Source of the DNA: Methanobacteriota archaeon
Lineage (GTDB): Archaea > Thermoplasmatota > Poseidoniia > Poseidoniales > Poseidoniaceae
NCBI GenBank assembly: GCA_002718195.1
Contig: PBDU01000019.1
Location: forward strand, 1-51,094
Direction: 5' to 3'
DNA: 51,094 nt
Shown: positions 25,012 to 33,007 of the stretch, piece after piece
How the letters are laid out: the number at the start of each line of letters is the position of its first letter
Position numbering within the stretch: the stretch's first letter is position 1
The notes under the pieces: generated by a model
What the model was told of the DNA's origin: nothing
The model's database searches: none
What the model saw: only the letters and a program-made list of their open reading frames with translations
Position numbers and translations under genes: made by a program

Positions 25012-28000
25012 ATGCTAAAGATGCGTAGCCTGAAAACCCTCTCTGTTCTGTCGCTCTTGCTACTACAAACAATGCTTGTTGCAATTCCTGCAACCTCCGC
25101 AGAAATTTCCGCAAGAGGTGGGTCAAATGACGATTTCAGAATCTCCGGTATCGCATTAGGAAACGCTACGCTAAGTCCTGAAGTTTGGATTCAATCCGAC
25201 GGTTCTGAAATGGAATATATATTCATGAACGACCAAATTGAGGTTAGTATTGAAGTTACAAGAGGTGGTACATCCTTCACAGGGAAAGCTGCACCGGTTG
25301 TATTAGACGTAGTCCACCCAATCGGATACGTAATCGAGTCTTTTTATTGGAATACAACGGATTTAATTGGTGGTCAAAGTTACTCGAACTCAATCTACTG
25401 GAGTACTGACATTGCTCACTCTATTCTGAATGTCTCTTCCAATGACCTTGAAGGTGGTTTGACCCTGAGAGCTAGCGTAAACTATGCTAGTGACGATAGA
25501 AATGAGAATGATATTTCTGAGCATACAGTACCTGTAGCGGTTACAAACGACTTGATGGAACAAACCCAACTTGGTCCAATGACATTCTTCAATGGTAGAT
25601 ATCCAGTAAACGGTGGAGATGCAACTGGACAAGGAGCGTGGAGAGCAGACAATTCTAACTCAGCAGTTGGTACTCAACACTGGGTTCCTTCAAACGCTGG
25701 AGCAAACTATCCATCTGGGGCACATGACAGACTAGTCCGTGGGTTTGCTCAGGGGTCACAGGACTGTGGAATTAACGGGCAACTTGACCCAGGTTTGACA
25801 GTGGCTTACCAAATTTACATCTGTAGAGATCTATTCTATGCGAATAATTACGTGTCATCACAATTCCATGCTCAAGCATACGGGACCATGGGAAGCGGAG
25901 ACTCGGTAGCATTCGAGATGTGGAGAGGATCAGGTAATTACAACGACCCTATGGAATCTGTTCACTGGAATATTACAAATGGAATGGTATCTCCTACCAC
26001 TGGAGAATACACCAACATTTCGTGGGATCCACAGATTACCTGGAGCGCCAATCCAAACTTAGGTAACGCAGACCTCTTCCTAGGTGGAAATACGTTCTCT
26101 TACGGATTCCTATTACACTCTGATTCAAGTGGTGCAACCGAAGGGCTTCACCTTGATGACTTCATTCAATTCGGAGTATCAAAGGTATCGGAATACACTC
26201 TAGACGTTACCTGTGACAACCCTGCAAACGGATATTCATCTCCGCCTAATGGATTGCTTGCTCTAAGATGTGATATCAAGAATAACGGTTATTCTCCTGC
26301 TACTATCGTACTGAGAACAAATGTTTCCAATGATTCTTGGATGGCACCAGTTCTTCAACTTAGAATAGAAGCGGCAATGAATCAAAATGACAACGACAAT
26401 AGCGTCATCCTTCAAGGTTTAGACGGAGGCGAAACGACTGAGGCATATTTCAATCTCAGCATTCCCGCTGGTGCCGATGTTCAGCAGTTGATATGGAATA
26501 TGTGGATAACAGACTCCTCTGCTAGTCAAAAAGAGAAGTTCCGTATCTCAATGAATGTGGGTGTCTCCCAACAATACAGCGTATCCCTCCAGTCATCTAC
26601 CGGCTTGCTGGCAGCGACATTAGAGCCATCAGAGAGTGGAAGGGTCCCATTCAGACTCCAAAACACAGGAAACATTGAGGCAACATTCCTGCTATCGAGT
26701 ATCTTTAGCGAGGATGGATGGAGTTCAGTTATCGAAAACGAGACAGGAACAGTCCTACAGAACTCTTTCACGCTAGGCAAAGGAGAATCGATTTCTGAGT
26801 TCCTGAACATAACCGGAGCAGAAATGGCTAACCCTGGAGAAGTCTCAATGACTGTTAGGGCTACTTGCCCAACCTGCGGTGGAGCCATTTACGGCAACGA
26901 CGTCCTAGTCAGAAATATTGAAGTTCCAGTCCAAAGGGAAGTATCCATAATCGCAGAAGAGGACTCTTACACTGGACCAGCAAATGGCATTGGTAAAACG
27001 ATGTATTTCACAGTCCTCAACGAAGGAAATGACGATGAGTCTTACAGACTAGAGTTGACCTCGAATTTCCTTCTCGGAGCAAATTTGCTCTCCACTGAGA
27101 CACCTGTAATGGATGCATGGGATGGAGAGGCAGTTGTAGGCGTTAACTTCCCTATGCCTGTGGGATTGGAGCCGGGAATATATGTTACAACTTTGAAAGT
27201 AATCAATACCGAAGATTCCCTAGTGAGGGTCAATCAAATTATAACAATAGAAATTCTAGATACAGCAGCAGTATTTGTAACTGATGAGGATGCTGATCAG
27301 TCCTACATTCCTGGGGACATTGCGCAATCTATGGAATTCGAGATTAGAAATGATGGAAACCAACCAGACAGGTTTGCCGTTACGCTTGATGTCCCAGATG
27401 GAATGGAGGCATCGATTACTCTTGGTCTGTTTGACGGTTTAACTACCGAAATACAGCCTGGAGCCTCTACGAATGTAACTGTAACTTTCACTTTCTTAGA
27501 GGGAGCATCCGGAAGTAAAACACTCGGGGTCATTGCAACTAGCCAAGCAGATTCCTCAGTGAGTGCTACTGGAAACGCAGTCTATCAGGTAGGATCTCAA
27601 AATTGGCTGAGAATTTTCCCAGTGAGCCCTATAATTATCAACGATGCAGACGAAGATTACGAAGTGACCGTACAAGTCGCAAACCAATATACTACCGCAC
27701 AATCCGTGACCATGGAATTAGATGCTGGTGAAGCAAGTAACTATCTTCAATCAAGAATTGATTCCAGCGATAGAGGATTTGTTCTACAGGTTAACGAAGA
27801 TAAGGAAGTCACAATTGAGTTAGAGGTAAGCGAAACAACTCTATTGAATCTACCTTCTGATCAAGTAGTCGTCAATCTTACAATTTGGGCACGGTCAGAA
27901 ACTGTCAGTGATGCCGCTCAACAAACAATTCAAGTTACCCTAACAAAGTCAGTTTCAGAAGTCACTGAAGAGGGTGATGAGCAAGGATTCATGCAATCAG

Positions 28001-28380
28001 CTACATTCAAGAGCATCATCTACATACTTCTGTCTATTGCAATTCTAGGAGTGGGTGCCATGGTTATTCTGATGATACTAAAGAAGACAGAAGATGATTA
28101 CATAGATGAGTGGTCAGATGGATACGAAGACAGTGTTCAAGCTACTTACAGTCAGGTTGCAGCAGCCCCTACTTTTGATGAGGGTGGCTTCAAGGAGGCT
28201 CCAGCAATTCCTTCACAACAACCTCCATCTGCTGAATCTCAGGCTCAAGCAGTGCCAGAGGCTCAAGCACCACCTCAAGCAGCACCACCTGTGCCTGCAG
28301 AAGGGCTACCAGCAGGTTGGTCTATGGAGCAATGGAATGCTTATGGACAAATGTGGTTAGAGCAAAACGGAAGGGCTTAA
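25012..28380 (+). CDS. giant cell-surface protein with Ig-like repeats, C-terminal membrane anchor and cytosolic tail
   Basis: About 1120 residues. A signal peptide (LSVLSLLLLQTMLVAIPATSA) is followed by a long extracellular region. Its later part consists of beta-sandwich repeats of the CARDB/NEW3 type with phrases such as FRLQNTGNIEATFLL, FTVLNEGNDDESYRLEL and FEIRNDGNQPDRFAVTL. Many NxS/T sites suggest glycosylation. A membrane helix lies near residues 1008-1030, then an acidic, Pro/Ala/Gln-rich tail of ~75 residues ends in GWSMEQWNAYGQMWLEQ. The frame opens at TTG 24994; ATG 25012 follows GGAG. Likely roles are surface layer or adhesion, which is inference. Confidence 0.8.
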   Translation: MLKMRSLKTLSVLSLLLLQTMLVAIPATSAEISARGGSNDDFRISGIALGNATLSPEVWIQSDGSEMEYIFMNDQIEVSIEVTRGGTSFTGKAAPVVLDVVHPIGYVIESFYWNTTDLIGGQSYSNSIYWSTDIAHSILNVSSNDLEGGLTLRASVNYASDDRNENDISEHTVPVAVTNDLMEQTQLGPMTFFNGRYPVNGGDATGQGAWRADNSNSAVGTQHWVPSNAGANYPSGAHDRLVRGFAQGSQDCGINGQLDPGLTVAYQIYICRDLFYANNYVSSQFHAQAYGTMGSGDSVAFEMWRGSGNYNDPMESVHWNITNGMVSPTTGEYTNISWDPQITWSANPNLGNADLFLGGNTFSYGFLLHSDSSGATEGLHLDDFIQFGVSKVSEYTLDVTCDNPANGYSSPPNGLLALRCDIKNNGYSPATIVLRTNVSNDSWMAPVLQLRIEAAMNQNDNDNSVILQGLDGGETTEAYFNLSIPAGADVQQLIWNMWITDSSASQKEKFRISMNVGVSQQYSVSLQSSTGLLAATLEPSESGRVPFRLQNTGNIEATFLLSSIFSEDGWSSVIENETGTVLQNSFTLGKGESISEFLNITGAEMANPGEVSMTVRATCPTCGGAIYGNDVLVRNIEVPVQREVSIIAEEDSYTGPANGIGKTMYFTVLNEGNDDESYRLELTSNFLLGANLLSTETPVMDAWDGEAVVGVNFPMPVGLEPGIYVTTLKVINTEDSLVRVNQIITIEILDTAAVFVTDEDADQSYIPGDIAQSMEFEIRNDGNQPDRFAVTLDVPDGMEASITLGLFDGLTTEIQPGASTNVTVTFTFLEGASGSKTLGVIATSQADSSVSATGNAVYQVGSQNWLRIFPVSPIIINDADEDYEVTVQVANQYTTAQSVTMELDAGEASNYLQSRIDSSDRGFVLQVNEDKEVTIELEVSETTLLNLPSDQVVVNLTIWARSETVSDAAQQTIQVTLTKSVSEVTEEGDEQGFMQSATFKSIIYILLSIAILGVGAMVILMILKKTEDDYIDEWSDGYEDSVQATYSQVAAAPTFDEGGFKEAPAIPSQQPPSAESQAQAVPEAQAPPQAAPPVPAEGLPAGWSMEQWNAYGQMWLEQNGRA

Positions 28381-28457
28381 TGCCAAAATTTTGCTAGATT
28401 GGACCTGCGTAGGGTTCAAGTCATACATCATGTCCGAATCGAATGCGGGTGTAACTT

Positions 28458-30089
28458 ATGCAAGGTCAACAAGGGCAAGCGCCGATATTTATTTTGAAAG
28501 AAGGAACTGAGAGAACTCGTGGTAGAAGTGCTCAATCAAATAACATAGCAGCAGCAAAGGCAGTTGCTGATTCCGTACGCTCAACACTTGGTCCTAAAGG
28601 AATGGATAAAATGTTGGTTGACACTATGGGAGATGTAGTGATTACCAACGATGGAGCAACAATTCTCAAAGAAATGGATATCGAGCACCCAGCAGCTAAG
28701 ATGATCATCGAAGTTGCTAAAACCCAAGAACAACATTGCTATGATGGCACTACTTCTGCAGTTGTATTGAGCGGAGAATTACTCAAAAAATCAGAGGATT
28801 TGATCGAACAAAATGTTCATCCAACAGTCATATGTGAAGGATTTAGATTGGCAAGCGAGAAAGCAATAGAATTGTTGGAAACCCATGGCATTGACATCAC
28901 GGGCGATGAAAAATATCTTCATGAGGTTGCTAAAACTGCACTCACAGGAAAATCCGCAGGTGCAGTCAAGGCTTTCCTTGCCGATATCTGTGTTAGGGCA
29001 GTAAACGCAGTTGGGTTAATCGAAGACGGCGAGAGATTTGTTGACCTAGACGATATCAAGGTCGAGAAGAGACAAGGTGGTTCCATCAAGGCATCAACTC
29101 TTGTAGACGGAATCATACTCGACAAAGAAAGAGTTCATGCAGGAATGCCTAGATCTGTTAGCGATGCAAAACTTGCTGTCATTAATTCTGCAATCGAAGT
29201 AAAGAAGACAGAAGTTGATGCGAAGATCCAAATTACCGATCCAAATCAATTAGCATCTTTCTTGGAAGAAGAGGAGAACTTCATCCGAGGTTTAGTTGAC
29301 AAAATCGCTGATAGTGGAGCAAATGTCGTGATATGTCAGAAGGGAATCGATGACCTTGCTCAACATTACATGGCTAAGAAAGGAATTTTTGCAATAAGAA
29401 GAGCAAAGAAGTCTGACATGGAAGCACTCGCCAAGGCAACAGGTGCAAAGATTATCACAAATATTGACGACTTAGATTCTGCTTCATTAGGCAAAGCTGC
29501 AAAGGTAGACGAAAGAAAAATCGGAGAATCTGATATGACATTCGTCACCGGATGTGACGAAGCAAAATCTGTATCTGTCTTGTTAAGAGGTGGTACAGAA
29601 CACGTGGTTGATGAAATCAAGAGGGCATTTGATGATGCAGTTGGTGTGGTCTCAGTTGCTTGGGAAGATGGAGCAGTTTTGACTGGTGGAGGTTCTGTAT
29701 TGGCTTCATTAAGTAGAGAATTACGAGTCTATGCTGAGGGTATTGGAGGCAGGGAACAAATGGCAATCGAAGCATTTGCCTCTGCTCTCGAGGTTATCCC
29801 AAGGACACTATCAGAAAACGCTGGATTGGATCCAGTTACCACAATCATTGAACTCAGAAAAGCACATGCAGATGGCAAAAAACACTCAGGAATCAATGTG
29901 TATGAGGGTGGAGTAGTGGATATGCTTGAGAGTTTTGTAGTCGAGCCAATGCGTGTTGTCGAGCAAGCTATCCAATCTGCAACTGAGACAGCAACGATGA
30001 TCCTCAGAATTGATGATGTAATCTCAGCAAAAGGTACTGGAATGCCCGGAATGGATGGCATGGACGGTATGGGCGATATGATGATGTAA
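28458..30089 (+). CDS. thsA: thermosome subunit (group II chaperonin)
   Basis: 543 residues, the normal size. [17 protein letters not shown] and [18 protein letters not shown] are the ATP-binding signatures of group II chaperonins. [15 protein letters not shown] carries the catalytic GDGTT-like loop, here with Tyr in place of the first Gly. The C-terminus ends in [16 protein letters not shown], the usual flexible Gly/Met tail that lines the cavity. The only chaperonin gene in the window; it has its own upstream region. Confidence 0.95.
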   Translation: MQGQQGQAPIFILKEGTERTRGRSAQSNNIAAAKAVADSVRSTLGPKGMDKMLVDTMGDVVITNDGATILKEMDIEHPAAKMIIEVAKTQEQHCYDGTTSAVVLSGELLKKSEDLIEQNVHPTVICEGFRLASEKAIELLETHGIDITGDEKYLHEVAKTALTGKSAGAVKAFLADICVRAVNAVGLIEDGERFVDLDDIKVEKRQGGSIKASTLVDGIILDKERVHAGMPRSVSDAKLAVINSAIEVKKTEVDAKIQITDPNQLASFLEEEENFIRGLVDKIADSGANVVICQKGIDDLAQHYMAKKGIFAIRRAKKSDMEALAKATGAKIITNIDDLDSASLGKAAKVDERKIGESDMTFVTGCDEAKSVSVLLRGGTEHVVDEIKRAFDDAVGVVSVAWEDGAVLTGGGSVLASLSRELRVYAEGIGGREQMAIEAFASALEVIPRTLSENAGLDPVTTIIELRKAHADGKKHSGINVYEGGVVDMLESFVVEPMRVVEQAIQSATETATMILRIDDVISAKGTGMPGMDGMDGMGDMMM

Positions 30090-30127
30090 AGATAGAATCG
30101 AATCGACTTCTGTAACATATTTTACTC

Positions 30128-30156
30128 AAGCCTAAAGGCAACCTTCAAAGGCTTTT
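30128..30156 (+). terminator. possible terminator after the thermosome gene
   Basis: AAGCCT at 30128-30133 pairs with AGGCTT at 30149-30154, and TT follows. The stem is only 6 bp with a 15-nt loop, so the call is weak. It lies between the thermosome stop and the ferredoxin-flavodoxin start. Confidence 0.3.
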
Positions 30157-30190
30157 GCTGGGTGGAAAGATTGCTCAGCGGGGTGTCGTC

Positions 30191-32137
30191 ATGACAGTTA
30201 TAGCAAAAGTATGGATTGAGCCGGATTGTATTACTTGTAATGCATGTGAAGATATTTGCCCAGAAGTGTTTATTGTGGGCGATGATACATCCATGATTGT
30301 TGCTGAGGCTAGGCAAGACGGAACCCTTGACATGAACGAAGGGAAAAACCCACTAATTGTCGCAATTGGAACAGAATTAGGAGAACTAATCGTCGAAGCA
30401 GCAGAGGCTTGTCCTGTAGAAGTCATCAAATTCGAGGAAGCAGGCGGGGCTGAACCTGCTGCTCAAGAAGTCGAAGTTGTCGCTGAAGTCGCTGCTGAAG
30501 TTGCACCTGCAGCTGTTGAAGTTAGCGCAGGGGTTTCTGAGGCTATGGCTTCATTACTTGCTCAAGACCGCTCCTTGACGATATTATTCGGTTCCCAGAC
30601 TGGAAACGCGGCAGGACTTGCTGAAAAGACTGGAAAATTGGCCGAGAAATATGGATTAACAGCAAACGTTGCTGACATGGACGGCTTTGATGCTGGTGCA
30701 ATGGCTGCTAGCAAAAGACTTCTGATCATCACATCAACTTGGGGTGAAGGAGAACACCCTGATAATGCTGAATCTCTTTGGAACACTGTCAATTCTGGAA
30801 ATCCTGGAATGGGCTCAGTTAGTTACTCTGTCTGTGCAATTGGGGATACATCTTATGATGAATTCTGCAAGGCTGGATTAGACTGGGATGAAAAGTTGGA
30901 ATCCCTGAGTGCCAAGAGAGTACATGATATCGTGCTTTGTGATGTCGATTTCGATGCTCCTTGGCAAGTTTGGGTTCATGATGCTCTATCCAAGATTGCG
31001 TGTGTCGATGAAAGTGGCACTCTGCTAGAAGACTTAATTCCTGAAATGATAGATTATGCATCTGATACAGGAGAAGAACTAGATGACGGAGACTTCACTC
31101 CCGGAGCAATTTCCAAAGATGACATTGCATTCACCCTCTCCTTATTCAGATACTCCCCAGAGACATCTTCTCAGGGTTGGGATTACATCGCTTGTGCTTC
31201 CCCAGAACACGCAAGCGTTCAGGATTTGCTAATTTCTATTCGTGATGATGTCGATTCATCTCTAGCCTTTAGGCAAGGAAACTCACCAGGTTCTATGACA
31301 ACTGGGTTGAAAGCAAATGGACACATTGTGCTCGCAGACTCTGTTTCAATAGGCTCCCTTGTCAACGATGGTGGAGAACTCAAATTGGAGCCTCTACCTG
31401 GACACCCAGTAGTAAGAGATTTGGTAGTCGATCAAAGCAAATTCCAGGAGACCAGAACTAAGGCAAAACCTTGGTTAAGGGCTGATCCAAGGGACGGTGA
31501 ATATCTGCTCAGCGGCGCTCCTATCGGGACCATGGAACCAGCGGTTGCTGCAAGCCTCCATGCAAGAGGAAGCACTGCAAGTGACCTTCTAAACCAAGGG
31601 ATGTCTGACTGCCTCGAATATGACCCTGACTATTATGGTCCAGGAATAGTTCACAGACTCTGGATGCGTGCTGAAGATCCAAGGGTTGGAGTAAAGCAAA
31701 GAAAAGAACTACTGAAGACAATACAAGGGGAAGGTGGAGTATGGAATGAAACCGACCTTTCTGCTATCACAAGACATGGTTCTGACGGCAGACTAGTAGC
31801 AAACGAAATGAGATCTGCTCGTTCAACACTTCTAACTGAGTTCAAGTTCGCAGGAAAATCAGGTTCTCACATCAAATGGTTTTCAAGAACCGTCAAATGG
31901 TCTGGTACTCTAAATGAAACGGTTTTGGCTGCTGCAACATTAGGCCCGGTCAGGATGCTTTTGAATGCACCAGCAACAATTAGAATGGCACTCGGATTTA
32001 CAAGGACTGGTGGACCATTAGCAAGGGATTTACAAGGCTGGCTAGCACCTGGAAAGATGCCTCTAATCGTCAACAAAACAGTTGACAAACAATACGAGGT
32101 TAAGGCAATTTATGATGCCATGGACAGGAGATTCTGA
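30191..32137 (+). CDS. ferredoxin-flavodoxin fusion with cysteine-less SdhB/HdrC-like domain
   Basis: 648 residues from ATG 30191; the frame opens at TTG 30155. Residues 1-82: [4Fe-4S] ferredoxin (Cys13, 16, 19, 23 and Cys74). Residues 83-125: Ala/Glu/Val-rich linker. Residues 126-270: flavodoxin domain with FMN loop FGSQTGNAAG (133-142), STWGEGEHPDN (182-192) and AIGDTSYDEFC (216-226). Residues ~312-500 follow succinate dehydrogenase SdhB in order: VQDLLISI, DSSLAFR, ANGHIVLAD, LEPLPGHPVVRDLVVD, KPWL, YYGPGIVHRLWM. The Cys positions of SdhB are replaced; for example, the LAC of SdhB reads LAD. The C-terminal ~120 residues resemble an HdrC-like tail. The downstream CCG protein joins through TGAGGTGA. 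Probable role: an electron-transfer hub whose SdhB-like part is a scaffold. Confidence 0.75.
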   Translation: MTVIAKVWIEPDCITCNACEDICPEVFIVGDDTSMIVAEARQDGTLDMNEGKNPLIVAIGTELGELIVEAAEACPVEVIKFEEAGGAEPAAQEVEVVAEVAAEVAPAAVEVSAGVSEAMASLLAQDRSLTILFGSQTGNAAGLAEKTGKLAEKYGLTANVADMDGFDAGAMAASKRLLIITSTWGEGEHPDNAESLWNTVNSGNPGMGSVSYSVCAIGDTSYDEFCKAGLDWDEKLESLSAKRVHDIVLCDVDFDAPWQVWVHDALSKIACVDESGTLLEDLIPEMIDYASDTGEELDDGDFTPGAISKDDIAFTLSLFRYSPETSSQGWDYIACASPEHASVQDLLISIRDDVDSSLAFRQGNSPGSMTTGLKANGHIVLADSVSIGSLVNDGGELKLEPLPGHPVVRDLVVDQSKFQETRTKAKPWLRADPRDGEYLLSGAPIGTMEPAVAASLHARGSTASDLLNQGMSDCLEYDPDYYGPGIVHRLWMRAEDPRVGVKQRKELLKTIQGEGGVWNETDLSAITRHGSDGRLVANEMRSARSTLLTEFKFAGKSGSHIKWFSRTVKWSGTLNETVLAAATLGPVRMLLNAPATIRMALGFTRTGGPLARDLQGWLAPGKMPLIVNKTVDKQYEVKAIYDAMDRRF

Positions 32138-32146
32138 GGTGAATAA

Positions 32147-33007
32147 ATGGGGTTAAAATACGCATATTTTCCAGGCTGTGTTGCAAAAGGTAGTGCTCGA
32201 GAAGTCGAGGACGCAATGAGATCTGTTATCGAAGCTCTGGACATCGAACTGGTTGAAATGCCTGGAGCCTCTTGTTGTGGTGCAGGCATCATGAATCAAG
32301 CAAATCATCGCCTACAACTTGCTCTAAATGCAAGGACTTTCGCAATGGCAGAAGAAGCGGGATTAGATGTCTTAACACCATGTGCAACCTGCCAAGGAAA
32401 TATGTACGAAGATTTGGCTTTGCTCCTTTCTGACGAAAAACTTCGTTCTGAAATCAATGATGTTCTATATAGAACATGTGGAATGAGATTCGAAGGGGAA
32501 CTCAAAATGCGTCATATCCTCCAAGTCCTTGTCGAAGATGTAGGTCTAGAAGAAGTCACCAAGAAGGTAATCAATCCAGTGGACTTCTCTGTCGCTGGAT
32601 ACTATGGAACTCCAATGTTGCAAGAAGGAGCTGTTTCAGAAGATGATCCACACAATCCGAAATATTTCTCCCAGCTAATCACCGCTTTAGGTGGAACTAA
32701 TGTTGACTTTGAGGGTGCTACAAAATCAGTTGGATTCCCTTCTCTTCTAGGTAGAGAAAAGACAGCGATGAGGCAAACAGGGGATGTACTCAACGATGCA
32801 AAGCAAGAAGGTGCTCTTGTGATGGCTTCAGCATGTCCTTTGAGTCATTTCAACTTAGATACATATCAAGTAAAGGCTGGAAAAGCATCCGGTAAAGACG
32901 TAAGGATGCCTGTTATTCATCTTCCAGAGATAGTAGCATACTCATTTGGGTACATGGCTGACAGATATGCATACTTGAAAACAAGAGCAATGGTAGTTCA
33001 GGGCTAA
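32147..33007 (+). CDS. CCG-domain (HdrB/SdhE-like) protein with degenerate second motif
   Basis: 286 residues. The first CCG motif is complete: Cys11 in FPGC, Cys43-Cys44 in SCCGAG, and Cys79/Cys82 in PCATC, the ligands for a noncubane or related iron-sulfur cluster in HdrB-type proteins. The second motif is degenerate: GYYGTPM, SVGFPS and ACPLSH stand where HYGC, CCG and CxxC would be, leaving only Cys230. The family includes heterodisulfide reductase HdrB, SdhE and GlpC. It starts 9 bp after the ferredoxin-flavodoxin stop and almost certainly forms a complex with it. It overlaps the convergent Hef gene by 4 bp. Confidence 0.8.
   Translation: MGLKYAYFPGCVAKGSAREVEDAMRSVIEALDIELVEMPGASCCGAGIMNQANHRLQLALNARTFAMAEEAGLDVLTPCATCQGNMYEDLALLLSDEKLRSEINDVLYRTCGMRFEGELKMRHILQVLVEDVGLEEVTKKVINPVDFSVAGYYGTPMLQEGAVSEDDPHNPKYFSQLITALGGTNVDFEGATKSVGFPSLLGREKTAMRQTGDVLNDAKQEGALVMASACPLSHFNLDTYQVKAGKASGKDVRMPVIHLPEIVAYSFGYMADRYAYLKTRAMVVQG

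Noticed and set aside
28106..28360. 84-codon plus-strand frame rich in Leu and Gln
   Set aside because: Out-of-frame shadow of the Pro/Ala/Gln-rich tail of the surface protein.
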